64,000 nucleotides of DNA from Bauldia sp. (GTDB lineage: Bacteria > Pseudomonadota > Alphaproteobacteria > Rhizobiales > Kaistiaceae): contig JANQRX010000005.1 in NCBI GenBank assembly GCA_028284325.1, positions 372,001 through 436,000 on the forward strand, written 5' to 3'. Of this stretch, positions 30,490 through 39,910 are shown piece by piece (positions within the stretch are counted from its first letter, which is position 1; the number at the start of each line of letters is the position of its first letter). The notes under the pieces were generated by a model, which did no database searches, had not been told where the DNA came from, and worked only from the letters and a program-made list of their open reading frames with translations. Both the position numbers and the translations under genes were made by a program.

Positions 30490-30909
30490 ATGAACGTCAT
30501 TCAGGAACTCGAAGCGGAACAGGCGGCTGAGATCGCCGCCAAGCGTCCGGTGCCGGACTTCGCGCCCGGCGACACCGTGCGGGTCAACGTCAAGGTCACC
30601 GAGGGGACGCGCAGCCGCATCCAGGCCTATGAGGGCGTGTGCATCGCCCGTGCCGGCGGCGGCCTCAACGAGAATTTCACGGTGCGCAAGATTTCGTACG
30701 GCGAAGGCGTGGAGCGCGTCTTCCCCATCTACTCGCCGTCGATCGATTCCATCGTGGTGGTGCGGCGCGGCAAGGTGCGGCGCGCCAAGCTCTATTATCT
30801 GCGCGGCCGGCGCGGGAAGTCGGCGCGCATCGCCGAGAAGCAGGATCGCAACCGTGCCGCCGCCGAGGCGGCCGACGCTGCGCCAGCCGAAGAAGCGTCC
30901 ACCGACTAG
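30490..30909 (+). CDS. rplS: 50S ribosomal protein L19
   Basis: The 139-residue bL19 sits at the 30S-50S interface. The family core is clear ([56 protein letters not shown]). ATG at 30490 with AAGGA nine bases upstream is the family start. It is the last gene of the operon, followed by a strong terminator. Confidence 0.96.
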   Translation: MNVIQELEAEQAAEIAAKRPVPDFAPGDTVRVNVKVTEGTRSRIQAYEGVCIARAGGGLNENFTVRKISYGEGVERVFPIYSPSIDSIVVVRRGKVRRAKLYYLRGRRGKSARIAEKQDRNRAAAEAADAAPAEEASTD

Positions 30910-30933
30910 GACGAGCACACCGCAAGGTTCGAC

Positions 30934-30963
30934 GGGCGGCCTCGGCCGCCCTTCTTTTTTTCT
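30934..30963 (+). terminator. Rho-independent terminator of the ffh-rplS operon
   Basis: The stem GGGCGGC / GCCGCCC (30934-30940 and 30945-30951) with loop CTCG is followed by TTCTTTTTTTCT. It overlaps the stop of the convergent soxR gene. Confidence 0.9.
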
Positions 30964-31397
30964 CAATCCAGCCAGTAGCGCGGGCCAGGGCCGGCCCGCC
31001 CCGCCCGGTCGTCGGGATTGGCGAGCCGGCATCGCCGGATCGACAGGCAACCGCAGCCGATGCACTCGGTCAGTGAGTCGCGCAGCCGCTCCAGCTCCGC
31101 AATCCGCGCATCGATGCGGGTCCGCCAGGCGCTCGACAGGCGTGACCAGTCGCGCTGGTTGGGCATGCGATCGCCGGGCAGCTTGGCGAGTTCGTCGCCG
31201 ATCTCGTCCAGCGTCAGTCCAATCCGCTGCGCGAACACGATGAAGGCAATCCGCCGCAACACCGACCGTGGAAAGCGGCGATGGCCGGAGCCGGCGCGCT
31301 CCGAGGCGATCAGTCCCCGTTCCTCGTAGAAGCGCAGGGCCGAGGCGGCGACACCGCTTCGGCGCGCCGTCTCACCAATGGTGATGAGGCTGTCCAT
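30963..31397 (-). CDS. soxR: Redox-sensitive transcriptional activator SoxR
   Basis: The 144-residue MerR-family regulator senses redox-cycling compounds through a [2Fe-2S] cluster. The MerR winged helix is ITIGETARRSGVAASALRFYEERG; the dimer helix follows; the cluster ligands are C112, C115, C117 and C123 (CIGCGCLSIRRC), the exact CxxCxCx5C pattern. ATG at 31397 is the family start. It is divergent from the SDR/QueA-like pair, and a SoxR-type promoter lies between. Confidence 0.95.
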   Translation of the reverse strand: MDSLITIGETARRSGVAASALRFYEERGLIASERAGSGHRRFPRSVLRRIAFIVFAQRIGLTLDEIGDELAKLPGDRMPNQRDWSRLSSAWRTRIDARIAELERLRDSLTECIGCGCLSIRRCRLANPDDRAGRAGPGPRYWLD

Positions 31398-31423
31398 GCG
31401 CCCAAGAAAACCACATCGGGGGC

Positions 31424-31454
31424 TTGATCTCAAGTTCACTTGAACTTGTAGAAA
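31424..31454 (+). promoter_or_regulatory. SoxR-type promoter with 19-base spacer
   Basis: TTGATC (31424-31429) and TAGAAA (31449-31454) are separated by 19 bases, the long spacer typical of MerR-family activated promoters. In the spacer lies the inverted repeat CAAGTTCACTTG (31431-31442), close to the known SoxR box. It points to the dehydrogenase gene. Confidence 0.6.
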
Positions 31455-31486
31455 GGTGTCGTGGTCAGGAAGCAGGAGCGGAAGCG

Positions 31487-32209
31487 ATGTCACACACGGA
31501 CACCATCGGCGGGGCGCGGATCGCGGTCACGGGCGGCACCGCCGGTCTCGGTCGCGCCTTGGTCGGACAGTTCAAAGAGGCCGGCGCTTCGGTCGCGCTG
31601 GTGGCGCGCACCGCAACCGAGGTCGAGCGCGTTGCCAAGGAGACCGGGGCCGTGGGGATCGTCGCCGATGTCGGCCGGGCGGACGACGTCCATCCCATCG
31701 CCTTGCAGGTGACGGGTGGCCTCGGCGGGCTGGATGTTCTCATCAACAACGCCTCCGACCTCGGGCCGGTGCCGCTGGCGCCACTTGCCGACACCACCGA
31801 CGCGGCGTTCGAGGCCGCGCTTGCGGTCAGTCTTCTCGGACCCTTCCGGCTCACCAAGGCGCTTCTCGGCGCGTTGGCCGGTTCTGCCCGCGAGGGTCGA
31901 GGCGGGCTGGTGATCAACATCTCCTCGGACGCCGCGACCAGTGCCTATGCCGGCTGGGGCGCCTACAGCGCGAGCAAGGCGGCGCTCCGCCACATGAGCG
32001 CGATCTGGGACGAAGAAATGTCGGAGAGCGGCGTCCGCTTCCTGTCGATCGATCCCGGCGACATGGACACCGCCTTGCACGCGGCGGCGCTGCCCGACGC
32101 CGATCGCACGGCGCTCCGCCATCCGGCGGAGGCCGCCCGCGAGGTCATCGCGGCGATTGTCGATGCGTGGCCGCGGGCAGCGACGGTGCCAGTCGAGGTG
32201 GACGGGTGA
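31487..32209 (+). CDS. SDR-family oxidoreductase
   Basis: The 240-residue short-chain dehydrogenase has the cofactor motif TGGTAGLGRAL, the NNAS motif (INNASDLG), the catalytic serine in INISSDAA and YSASK (Y-x-x-x-K). The substrate is unknown. ATG at 31487 has AGGAG nine bases upstream. It is the first gene behind the SoxR-type promoter and overlaps the QueA-like gene as GTGA, so it is probably induced by redox-active compounds (inference). Confidence 0.88.
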   Translation: MSHTDTIGGARIAVTGGTAGLGRALVGQFKEAGASVALVARTATEVERVAKETGAVGIVADVGRADDVHPIALQVTGGLGGLDVLINNASDLGPVPLAPLADTTDAAFEAALAVSLLGPFRLTKALLGALAGSAREGRGGLVINISSDAATSAYAGWGAYSASKAALRHMSAIWDEEMSESGVRFLSIDPGDMDTALHAAALPDADRTALRHPAEAAREVIAAIVDAWPRAATVPVEVDG

Positions 32210-33285
32210 TCGCGGCGGGTGCGCGCAGCGAGGCGGCGGCGCGACTGCTCGTCGTCGGCGCCGACGGCCGGATCAGGCACCGCCGGGGCAGCGACCTCGT
32301 CAGGCAGGTGCGATCCGGCGATCTCGTCGTCGCCAACGATGCCGCCACGATCCCCGCCAGCCTTGCCGCCCGTCACGTGCGCAGCGGGTGTACGGTCGAG
32401 ATCCGTCTGGCGGCCTGGGCGTCGCCGGATGATCCGGCCGCGTTCGTCGCCCTCGTCTTCGGTGAGGGCGACCACCGGACGCGGACCGAGGATCGCGCGC
32501 TACCGCCGCCCGTCCGGCCCAACGACGTTCTGACGGTGGGGCCGTTGCGGGCGACCGTCCTCGACCTCCTCGGTTCACCGCGACTCATCCGCCTTCGCTT
32601 CAGCGTGTCCGGCGCGGCGCTTTGGGCGGCATTCGCCCGTCACGGCCGGCCGATCCAGTACGCCCATGTTCCCGACCCGCTCGGCCTCGGCGACGTGTGG
32701 ACGCCGCTTGCCGCGCGGCCCTTTGCGTTCGAGCCACCATCGGCGGGCTTCGCCCTTGGCTGGCGCGCGCTCTCGGCCCTGCGGGCGTGCGGTGTCGGTG
32801 TTGCGACCCTCACCCATGCGGCCGGCGTGTCGTCGACGGGCGATCCCGACCTCGACCGGCGGCTGCCGCTCGACGAGCCGTATGTCATCCCGTCGCAGAC
32901 CGCTGCGGCGATCGCCGCCGTACGATCCCGGGGCGGGCGCGTCGTCGCCATCGGCACCACCGTGGTGCGGGCCCTGGAGGCGGCCAGTACCGGCGACGGC
33001 GTCGTCAGCGCTGGGGCGGGCGTGGCCACCGGACGCGTCACGGCCGCGACGGCGATCAACGTGGTCGATGCCGTGCTGACCGGCGTCCACCAGCCCGGCG
33101 AGAGTCATTTCGAGCTCCTCCGCGCCTTTGCCGACGCAACCGTTCTGCAACACATGTCCACGGCGCTTGAGGCCGGCGGCTACCGAAGCCATGAGTTCGG
33201 CGACGTGGTGTTGATCGAGCGGCAGGGGCGGTGCGCGCCGGCGGACCACGACGCCACGACCGGGCGGGAACCCGTGCCGGCCTAG
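32206..33285 (+). CDS. QueA-like S-adenosylmethionine:tRNA ribosyltransferase-isomerase family protein
   Basis: The 359-residue protein is related to QueA, which transfers a ribosyl group from SAM to make epoxyqueuosine. Shared elements are GDLVVANDAATIPASL (QueA: GDLLVFNDTRVIPARL), FEPPSAGFAL and the C-terminal HEPG-like HQPGESHFELLRAFA. The N-terminus lacks the usual QueA start and the substrate loop is different (GRPIQYAHVPDPLG), so it may be a paralogue with another substrate. The GTG start at 32206 overlaps the SDR stop. No queuosine genes are nearby. Confidence 0.72.
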   Translation: MIAAGARSEAAARLLVVGADGRIRHRRGSDLVRQVRSGDLVVANDAATIPASLAARHVRSGCTVEIRLAAWASPDDPAAFVALVFGEGDHRTRTEDRALPPPVRPNDVLTVGPLRATVLDLLGSPRLIRLRFSVSGAALWAAFARHGRPIQYAHVPDPLGLGDVWTPLAARPFAFEPPSAGFALGWRALSALRACGVGVATLTHAAGVSSTGDPDLDRRLPLDEPYVIPSQTAAAIAAVRSRGGRVVAIGTTVVRALEAASTGDGVVSAGAGVATGRVTAATAINVVDAVLTGVHQPGESHFELLRAFADATVLQHMSTALEAGGYRSHEFGDVVLIERQGRCAPADHDATTGREPVPA

Positions 33286-33351
33286 GCGCAGGCGCGGCCG
33301 CTTGCTATGGAAGCGCCCGTTCCTACGTATCCCGCACGAGACCGAGCCGCC

Positions 33352-34758
33352 ATGAGCCAAGCCACGACCCTCTACGACAAGATCTGGGCCGACCATCTGG
33401 TCGACGAATCCGACGACGGCACGGCGCTCATCTACATCGATCGCCATCTCGTCCACGAGGTCACCAGCCCGCAGGCGTTCGAAGGGTTGCGGCTCGCCGA
33501 CCGCGGCGTCCGCGCGCCGGAGAAGACGCTGGCGGTGGTCGACCACAACGTTCCCACCACCGATCGCTCGCACGGGATCAAGAACGCCGAATCGGCGCTT
33601 CAGGTGGAGACTCTTGCCCGCAACGCTGCCGATTTCGCCATCGAGTATTACGACGAGCGCGACGTGCGGCAGGGGATCGTCCACGTGATCGGCCCGGAGC
33701 AGGGTTTCACCCTGCCGGGCATGACCATCGTGTGCGGTGACAGCCACACCTCGACCCACGGCGCCTTCGGGGCGCTGGCCAAGGGTATCGGCACGTCCGA
33801 GGTCGAACACGTGCTGGCGACCCAGACCCTCATCCAGCGCAAGGCGAAGAACATGCGGGTGACCGTCGACGGCACCCCGCCGGCCGGGGTCGGCGCCAAG
33901 GACATCATCCTTGCCATCATCGGCGAGATCGGCACCGCCGGCGGCACCGGCTACGTGCTCGAATATGCCGGCGAGGCGATCCGCGGCCTCTCCATGGAAG
34001 GCCGCATGACGGTGTGCAACATGTCGATCGAGGGCGGTGCTCGGGCCGGGCTGATCGCACCCGACGAGACCACCTATGCCTACATCGAAGGGCGGCCGCG
34101 GGCGCCGAAGGGCGAGGCCTGGGACATGGCCCGCCGTTACTGGGATACGCTCCACTCCGAGGACGACGCGGCCTTCGACCGCGAAGTGACGATCGATGCG
34201 TCCGACCTGCCGCCGCTGGTGACCTGGGGCACCAGCCCGGAGAACGTGGTCGCCGTCGAGGGGCGGGTGCCGGATCCGGCGGCGATCGACGACCCCGATC
34301 GGCGCCGCGCGGTGGAGCGGGCGCTCGCCTACATGGGGCTGACGGCCGGCACGCCGATCACCGACATCGCCATCGACCGGGTCTTCCTGGGGTCCTGCAC
34401 CAATGGCCGTATCGAGGATCTGCGCGCTGCCGCGAAGGTGATCGCCGGCCGCAAGGTCAAGGAGGGCGTCGACGCCATGGTCGTGCCCGGCTCGGGGCTG
34501 GTGAAGCAGCAGGCGGAGGCCGAAGGCCTCGACGGCATCTTCCGGGCCGCCGGCTTCGACTGGCGCGAGCCCGGCTGCTCCATGTGCCTGGCCATGAACG
34601 ACGATCGCCTCAAGCCCGGCGAGCGGTGCGCCTCGACCTCGAACCGCAACTTCGAGGGCCGTCAGGGCTTCAAGGGGCGGACCCATCTGGTGTCGCCGGC
34701 CATGGCGGCGGCGGCGGCGATCGCCGGGCGATTCGTCGACATCCGTACCTGGGCCTAA
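33352..34758 (+). CDS. leuC: 3-isopropylmalate dehydratase large subunit
   Basis: The 468-residue subunit of the [4Fe-4S] isomerase acts in leucine synthesis. Cluster ligands are C349 (GSCTNGR), C409 and C412 (GCSMC); [14 protein letters not shown] and [11 protein letters not shown] are intact. ATG at 33352 is the family start. leuD lies 2.3 kb downstream on the same strand, separated by five genes, and leuB lies further on the opposite strand. Confidence 0.97.
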   Translation: MSQATTLYDKIWADHLVDESDDGTALIYIDRHLVHEVTSPQAFEGLRLADRGVRAPEKTLAVVDHNVPTTDRSHGIKNAESALQVETLARNAADFAIEYYDERDVRQGIVHVIGPEQGFTLPGMTIVCGDSHTSTHGAFGALAKGIGTSEVEHVLATQTLIQRKAKNMRVTVDGTPPAGVGAKDIILAIIGEIGTAGGTGYVLEYAGEAIRGLSMEGRMTVCNMSIEGGARAGLIAPDETTYAYIEGRPRAPKGEAWDMARRYWDTLHSEDDAAFDREVTIDASDLPPLVTWGTSPENVVAVEGRVPDPAAIDDPDRRRAVERALAYMGLTAGTPITDIAIDRVFLGSCTNGRIEDLRAAAKVIAGRKVKEGVDAMVVPGSGLVKQQAEAEGLDGIFRAAGFDWREPGCSMCLAMNDDRLKPGERCASTSNRNFEGRQGFKGRTHLVSPAMAAAAAIAGRFVDIRTWA

Positions 34759-34768
34759 GATGCACGCG

Positions 34769-34796
34769 AAAAGGCCGCGGCGCTGGCCGCGGCCTT
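34769..34796. terminator. Bidirectional hairpin between leuC and the convergent secreted-protein gene
   Basis: A perfect ten-base-pair stem AAGGCCGCGG / CCGCGGCCTT (34771-34780 and 34787-34796) has loop CGCTGG. The T-run (TTTT) follows only on the reverse strand, so it is a better terminator for the secreted-protein gene than for leuC. Confidence 0.7.
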
Positions 34797-34817
34797 CGGG
34801 GAGGCATGCGGGCTGGG

Positions 34818-35141
34818 CTACCAGCTGAAGCGGAACGAGAATCCGTCGCCGCGATAACCCCAATGGTTGGGCCGGTGCCACCGGCGCGGATGGGCGCGGT
34901 GACAGCGCTTGCCGACCTTCACGCGCTGCCAGTGGTGGTTGCCCCAGCGGTCGACCCAGTGGACGCGGCGGAACACCGGCTTGCACACCCGGCGCTGCGG
35001 CCGCACCTGGTGGCCGAAATGGAAACCGTTGTTGTTGTAGTGGAAACCGCCGGCAGCGTTAGCCGTTCCGGTCGTGGTGGCGAGGGCGCCGGTGGCGATC
35101 AGGCCGGCGGTCGCGGCTGCAAACAGGGTCTTTTTCAGCAT
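34818..35141 (-). CDS. Small secreted protein rich in His, Trp and Arg
   Basis: The 107-residue protein has a signal peptide (MLKKTLFAAATAGLIATGAL, cleavage near TANA-AGG at about 28). The mature part is basic and aromatic with two cysteines and repeated H/W/R clusters (HWVDRWGNHHWQRVKVGK). It resembles small His/Trp-rich periplasmic proteins of Rhizobiales with unknown role, possibly metal or envelope binding. ATG at 35141 has AAAGGAC about eight bases upstream. Confidence 0.7.
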   Translation of the reverse strand: MLKKTLFAAATAGLIATGALATTTGTANAAGGFHYNNNGFHFGHQVRPQRRVCKPVFRRVHWVDRWGNHHWQRVKVGKRCHRAHPRRWHRPNHWGYRGDGFSFRFSW

Positions 35142-35355
35142 GGTCGTCGTCCTTTGTCGGTTTCGTGGCAGGCGGTGGTTGCCTCGAAGGATCGGGCGAT
35201 CGGCGATCCGATCGGCTTGACGACATCCATAGTGTGGAGGGCGTGAACCGGGCCTGAGATGGCGGTTCATCGCCGGTTCAGGTTCGTTCGCGGCGGGCTT
35301 GACGGCGGCCCGGCCGCGGGCGATGCATGCGTGAGGTCAGGAAGAAGGGGCATGT

Positions 35356-35811
35356 ATGCCCAAGGCGACGATCGCGCCCGTCACCATGGCGGACGCCCAC
35401 GAACTGGCGCCGCTGCTCGCGGCGTACACGCAGGACCAGAAACGCGGCGCGCCGGGGCAACCCGACGAGTACTACGCCGAGCTTCTGGTTGAGGATGCGA
35501 CCGCCGAGATCCTCGGCTATCGCGAGGACGGCCGCATGGTCGGCTTCGCCGTGTTCCTCGACCTGCCGGATACGATGACCGGTCGGCGCGCCGGGCAGCT
35601 CGACGACCTGTTCGTGATCCAGGATGCCCGCGGCCGCGGCGTCGGCCATGCGCTGGCCGAGGCTGTGATCGCCGAGGGCCGGCGGCGGCGCTGGTCGCAT
35701 CTGCGCTGGATGGTGCCGACCAAGCCGGAAGACGCGAAGCAACTGGCCGAGAAGATGGCCGCGCGCGGGCCCTGGCTCGCGTTCGTCGTCCCGGTCGAGC
35801 GCACCATCTAG
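35356..35811 (+). CDS. GNAT N-acetyltransferase
   Basis: The 151-residue acetyltransferase has the acetyl-CoA loop DARGRGVGHALAEAVIAEG and an upstream beta strand LDDLFVIQ. The C-terminal motif B is weak (AKQLAEKMAARGPWLAFVV). The substrate is unknown. A GAAGGGG ribosome-binding site lies seven bases before ATG 35356. It is followed by the metallopeptidase gene after 21 bases, likely one transcript. Confidence 0.82.
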   Translation: MPKATIAPVTMADAHELAPLLAAYTQDQKRGAPGQPDEYYAELLVEDATAEILGYREDGRMVGFAVFLDLPDTMTGRRAGQLDDLFVIQDARGRGVGHALAEAVIAEGRRRRWSHLRWMVPTKPEDAKQLAEKMAARGPWLAFVVPVERTI

Positions 35812-35832
35812 GTCCTGCGCCGGACCCGGGCG

Positions 35833-36258
35833 ATGGCTGACGAGACCTCGTGGACCGGCCGCAAGGCGCCGACGCTGGAGGACTTCGAGCGCCTGGCGGG
35901 CGTCGCCTTTGCGGCGCTGCCCGATGACTTCCGCCGGCTGACCGGCGACATCCAGATGCGCATCGCCGAGTTTCCCGAGGACGACGTGCTCGCCGATCTC
36001 GGGCTCGAGTCGCCCTTCGATCTCCTCGGCCTGTTCCAGGGCGTCGGCCTGGCCCATGCCGCCGATATTCCGGAGACCGGGCAGATGCCCAACATGATCT
36101 GGCTCTACCGCCGCCCGATCCTCGACTACTGGAGCGAGCACGACGAAACACTGGACGGCCTGATCCGGCACGTGCTGGTCCACGAGATCGGCCACCATTT
36201 CGGCCTCAGCGACGACGACATGGAGGCGATCGAGGCCCGTGCCGAGGCAGGCGGCTAG
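35833..36258 (+). CDS. Zincin-like metallopeptidase family protein (DUF1025 type)
   Basis: The 141-residue single-domain protein carries the zinc motif HEIGH at 117-121 followed by HFGLSDDDM, the pattern of the metallopeptidase family PF06262. N-terminal part: FERLAGVAFAALPDDFR. It is probably cytosolic, with substrate unknown. Its stop overlaps the convergent deoD stop by four bases. Confidence 0.87.
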   Translation: MADETSWTGRKAPTLEDFERLAGVAFAALPDDFRRLTGDIQMRIAEFPEDDVLADLGLESPFDLLGLFQGVGLAHAADIPETGQMPNMIWLYRRPILDYWSEHDETLDGLIRHVLVHEIGHHFGLSDDDMEAIEARAEAGG

Positions 36259-36965
36259 TCCGGCGCGGCAGTGCCCAGAGCCAGCGTCACCAGTTCGTCG
36301 AGCGAGGACTGCCGGTCCCCGGCGCTGATCTGCTTGCCGGTCACCAGCGAATCGCTCACCGCGCAGATCGCCAGCGCCCTGGCGCCGGCGCGCGCGGCCA
36401 GCGTGTAGAGGGTCGCGGCCTCCATCTCGACCGCCAGCACGCCGTGCGCGGCGAGCGGCGCATAAACATCCTTGCCGGCCGGATGATAGAACACGTCGCT
36501 GGAGACAATCCCGCCGGCGTGCCAAGTCAGCCCGCGCTCGGCCGCGAGCCCGGCGGCACGGGACAACAGGGTGTAGTCGGCGCAGGGTGCGAAGTTGAAC
36601 GGCGCCAGCACGTCGCGGTTCATGGCGCTGTCGGTGCTCGCCGCGGTCCCCAGCACGATGTCGCGGAGGCCGACCTTGTCGGTCAGCGCGCCGCAGGTGC
36701 CGACCCGGATCAGGTTCTTCACGCCATAGCTCGTCAGCAATTCGTGCACGTAGATGCCAAGCGAGGGCTGGCCCATGCCGGTCGCCTGGACGCTCACCGG
36801 CGCGCCGCGATACGTGCCGGTGAAACCCAGGCAGTTGCGCACGCCGTTCACCTGCCGCGGTTGGTCGAAATAGGTTTCGGCGATCCATTTGGCCCGCAGG
36901 GGATCGCCCGGCAGAAGCACGGTTTCGGCATAATCGTCGGGGGCGGCTTCAAGATGGGGCGTCAC
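36255..36965 (-). CDS. deoD: Purine-nucleoside phosphorylase, DeoD type
   Basis: The 236-residue enzyme phosphorolyses purine nucleosides for salvage. Family motifs: VLLPGDPLRAKWIA (phosphate loop), GMGQPSLGIYVHEL, RVGTCGAL and AVEMEAATLYTLA, with the catalytic Asp in AVSDSLVTG. The start is GTG at 36965, preceded by a near-perfect AAGGAGGA; this beats an upstream in-frame start at 37019. Confidence 0.95.
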   Translation of the reverse strand: MTPHLEAAPDDYAETVLLPGDPLRAKWIAETYFDQPRQVNGVRNCLGFTGTYRGAPVSVQATGMGQPSLGIYVHELLTSYGVKNLIRVGTCGALTDKVGLRDIVLGTAASTDSAMNRDVLAPFNFAPCADYTLLSRAAGLAAERGLTWHAGGIVSSDVFYHPAGKDVYAPLAAHGVLAVEMEAATLYTLAARAGARALAICAVSDSLVTGKQISAGDRQSSLDELVTLALGTAAPD

Positions 36966-37055
36966 GGGCGAATCCTCCTTATGGTGCGCGACCTTGACCG
37001 ATGATGCCGCGCGGCGCATGTCTACGCCAACTCCGGCTCACATTTCCACGGGATC

Positions 37056-37661
37056 ATGGACAAGTTCACCACACTCACCGCCGTCGCCGCCCCGCTCAAC
37101 ATGCTCAATGTCGACACCGACATGATCATCCCCAAGGACTATTTGAAGACGATCAAGCGGACGGGGCTCGGCACCGGATTGTTCTCGGAGCTGCGCTACA
37201 ACGACGACGGCAGCGACAACCCGGATTTTGTCCTCAACCGGCCGGCCTATCGCGACGCGAAAATCCTCGTCGCCGGCGACAATTTCGGCTGCGGATCGAG
37301 CCGCGAGCACGCGCCGTGGGCGTTGCTCGACTACGGTTTCCGCTGCGTGATCTCCACCAGCTTCGCCGACATCTTCTACAACAACTGCTTCAAGAACGGC
37401 ATCCTGCCGATCGCCGTTGGCAAGGACGATCTCGACAAGCTGATGGACGATGCCGAGCGCGGCGCCAACGCCACCCTCTCGGTCGATCTCGAGGCCCAGG
37501 AGATCCGCGGCCCCGATGGCGGCGTCATCAGGTTCGAGATCGATCCCTTCAAGAAGCACTGTCTCCTGAACGGTCTCGACGAGATCGCCCTGTCGCTGGA
37601 GCGCGCGCCGGCGATCGACGCGTACGAGCAGCGGGCGTCGCTGGAGCGCCCCTGGGTCTGA
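37056..37661 (+). CDS. leuD: 3-isopropylmalate dehydratase small subunit
   Basis: The 201-residue partner of LeuC forms the swivelling domain of the isomerase. Motifs [36 protein letters not shown] and [14 protein letters not shown] are intact. It lies on the same strand as leuC but 2.3 kb away, and divergent from deoD. Confidence 0.96.
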   Translation: MDKFTTLTAVAAPLNMLNVDTDMIIPKDYLKTIKRTGLGTGLFSELRYNDDGSDNPDFVLNRPAYRDAKILVAGDNFGCGSSREHAPWALLDYGFRCVISTSFADIFYNNCFKNGILPIAVGKDDLDKLMDDAERGANATLSVDLEAQEIRGPDGGVIRFEIDPFKKHCLLNGLDEIALSLERAPAIDAYEQRASLERPWV

Positions 37662-37673
37662 CGTGGGTCGGTT

Positions 37674-38567
37674 CTAGAGCGTCGTCTCGGCGTGCTCGAT
37701 CGCCGCGGCGATATCCAGTGTCCGCTTGGCCATGCGCTCGTGCAAGCGCTCGACCATCTGTCCACCGACGCTGATCACGTCACGCGAGGCGTTGTCCGGC
37801 TCGGTGAAGGCCTCGATGACCCGGCGCGCCCAGGCGATCTCGTCGGCTGACGGCGCCAGGTGGCGGTTGGCGTCGGCCACCTGGACCGGATGGATCAGCG
37901 TCTTGCCGTCCATGCCGAGGGCCCGGGCCTGCCGGCATTCGGCGCTGAAGCCCGCTTCGTCGGCGATGTTGTTGAAGGTCCCGTCGAGGACCGACAGGCC
38001 ATAGGCGCGGGCGGCGGCGACGACGGTCGCCAGGTGCGGCAGCATGGCCTCGCGGCCGGGCAGGATCAGGGCCCGCAGTTCGGCGGCGAGATCGTTGGTG
38101 CCGATCACCAGGCAGGTCAGTGGCGGCGCCGGCATGGCCGCGATGGCGGCGATGTCGCCGGCGTGGAGGAGGCCGGCCGGCGTTTCGATCATCGCCCATA
38201 ACGCCATCTCGCGGGGTGCGCCGGCGGCACCCAGCGCGGTCCGGATGCGGCGGACGTCCTCGGTTCGCGATATCTTCGGCACCAGCACCGCGTCGGGCTG
38301 AACCGACGCCATCACCGTCAGGTCGCGCGCGATCCACGGCGTGTCGAGCGCGTTGACGCGCACGACGATCTCGCGCCGCCCCTCGACGAGGTCGAGAACC
38401 GCGTCGGCAACGGCATCACGGGCGGAACTCTTGGCGTCCGGGGCCACGGAATCCTCAAGGTCGAGGATGATCACGTCGGCGGGCGTCGTGCGGGCCTTCT
38501 CGAGCGCCCGCTCGTTGGAGCCCGGAACGTAGAGTGCGCTGCGGCGCAAACGCGTTACAATTGCCAT
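37674..38567 (-). CDS. HpcH/HpaI aldolase / citrate lyase beta-like CoA-ester lyase
   Basis: The 297-residue TIM-barrel protein is of the CitE/malyl-CoA lyase family: RSALYVPGSNERALEKA, VIILDLEDSVAPDAK, REIVVRVNALDTPW, WAMIETPAGLLHAGDIAA, and GMDGKTLIHPVQV. No citrate lyase alpha or gamma genes are nearby, so a malyl-CoA, citramalyl-CoA or related lyase or thioesterase is more likely. ATG at 38567 has GGAGGG five bases upstream. Confidence 0.85.
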   Translation of the reverse strand: MAIVTRLRRSALYVPGSNERALEKARTTPADVIILDLEDSVAPDAKSSARDAVADAVLDLVEGRREIVVRVNALDTPWIARDLTVMASVQPDAVLVPKISRTEDVRRIRTALGAAGAPREMALWAMIETPAGLLHAGDIAAIAAMPAPPLTCLVIGTNDLAAELRALILPGREAMLPHLATVVAAARAYGLSVLDGTFNNIADEAGFSAECRQARALGMDGKTLIHPVQVADANRHLAPSADEIAWARRVIEAFTEPDNASRDVISVGGQMVERLHERMAKRTLDIAAAIEHAETTL

Positions 38568-38629
38568 GCTGCCCTCCAGCCGGGGGGACAATAGCCGCTC
38601 CGCACGCAATCGACGACAAGGAAAATGCC

Positions 38630-39487
38630 ATGCCTGCCGGCGCTGCCGGTGACGACGCCGGGCTCGTCGTCGTGGTCAACTCGCAGGTGGCGCGCGGCGC
38701 CGTCGGCGGCCGGGCGTCGCTGTTCGCGCTCGAGCGCGCCGGCTTCGAGACGGTGCTGGTGCCGACGGTGATCCTCGCCTGGCATCCCGGCCACGGGCCG
38801 TCGACGCGGAGCGTCCCGCCCGACTTCGCCGGCCTGATCGCCGATATCGCGTCCGCGCCGTGGTTGCCGCGTGTACGCGCGGTGCTGTCGGGCTATCTCG
38901 GTGCCGCGGCGCAGGCCGAGCCGGTCGCGCGTCTGGTGCATGCGGTCCGGGCGGCGCGGCCGGAGGCGCTCTATCTCTGCGATCCGGTCATCGGTGACCA
39001 TCGCGGGCTCTACGTCGCGCCGGATATCGCCGCGGCGATCCGCGACATCCTCGTGCCGCTGGCGGACGTGGTGACGCCCAACGCCAGCGAGCTCGCTTGG
39101 CTCACTGATCGCGAGGTCGGTACGCCGGCCCCCGTTGTGGATGCCGCCCATGCGCTCGGGCGACCGCTCGCTGCCGTGACCTCGCCGCCGCTCGGCGAAG
39201 GTCAGACCGGGGCGGCGCTGGTGCGGGCTTCGGGCGCGGCGCAGGTGGCGCGGCATCCGGCCGTGCCGCAGGCGCCCCACGGTACCGGCGACCTGTTCGC
39301 GGCCTCGCTGCTTGCAGAGCTGGTCCGTGGCGACGACGAGACAACGGCACTCCGCCACGCGACGGCCGTGGCCTATGCGGCGGCGCGGGCGGCGGCGGAA
39401 CGGGGTGCCGACGAGCTGCCCCTGGCGGCGGACGCGGCGGCGATCCTGAAGCCCGACCTCGCGACGGTGGACCTTACGACGCTCTAA
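38630..39487 (+). CDS. pdxY: Pyridoxal kinase
   Basis: The 285-residue PfkB-like kinase of vitamin B6 salvage has VNSQVARGAVGGRAS (substrate loop), YLCDPVIGDH, TPNASELAWLTD and the catalytic PHGTGDLFAASLLAEL near the C-terminus. ATG at 38630 has AAGGAA about six bases upstream. It is divergent from the lyase gene and convergent with the GtrA-family gene, with four-base overlap. Confidence 0.9.
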   Translation: MPAGAAGDDAGLVVVVNSQVARGAVGGRASLFALERAGFETVLVPTVILAWHPGHGPSTRSVPPDFAGLIADIASAPWLPRVRAVLSGYLGAAAQAEPVARLVHAVRAARPEALYLCDPVIGDHRGLYVAPDIAAAIRDILVPLADVVTPNASELAWLTDREVGTPAPVVDAAHALGRPLAAVTSPPLGEGQTGAALVRASGAAQVARHPAVPQAPHGTGDLFAASLLAELVRGDDETTALRHATAVAYAAARAAAERGADELPLAADAAAILKPDLATVDLTTL

Positions 39488-39906
39488 CCGTCCGGGCGGA
39501 ACTCCCGGAAGACGCCGAGGCGGAAGCCGACGTAGGAAAACACCATCGCGATGCCCGTGCTGATCACCATGGCGACAAAGGGCGTGGTGGCGATGGCGAT
39601 CAGGATCAGCGCGTAGACCCCGTAGTTCAGGAGGTTGGCGCTCCAGGCGACGGTGGCGAAGCGGGAGAACTCGGCCACGCTCGGCGGCGCCGAGGCGTTG
39701 AAGGTCAGCCGCCGGTGCAGGAGCCAGGCGACGACCATGGCGAGGCCGATGCCGGCGATGCGCGCCGTGAACGGATCGAAGTCGACGAAGCGGATCAGCC
39801 CCGTCGTCACCCCGACGTCGACCACGAAGGCTACGCCGCCGGAGACCAGGAATCCCAGATAGTGACGCCAGCGCGGCAGGCGGTCGCGCTCGCCGGTCGA
39901 CGCCAT
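39484..39906 (-). CDS. GtrA-family membrane protein
   Basis: The 140-residue protein has four transmembrane helices and the GtrA pattern: FLVSGGVAFVVDVGVTTGLIR at the start, NRRLTF-like HRRLTFNASAP in the middle loop, and FSYVGFRLGVFR at the end. GtrA proteins are thought to move lipid-linked sugars across the inner membrane. No glycosyltransferase partner is adjacent. Confidence 0.87.
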   Translation of the reverse strand: MASTGERDRLPRWRHYLGFLVSGGVAFVVDVGVTTGLIRFVDFDPFTARIAGIGLAMVVAWLLHRRLTFNASAPPSVAEFSRFATVAWSANLLNYGVYALILIAIATTPFVAMVISTGIAMVFSYVGFRLGVFREFRPDG

Positions 39907-39910
39907 GGCC

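Noticed and set aside
32575-34986. Long open frame (803 codons) on the reverse strand
   Set aside because: Antisense to leuC and the QueA-like gene.
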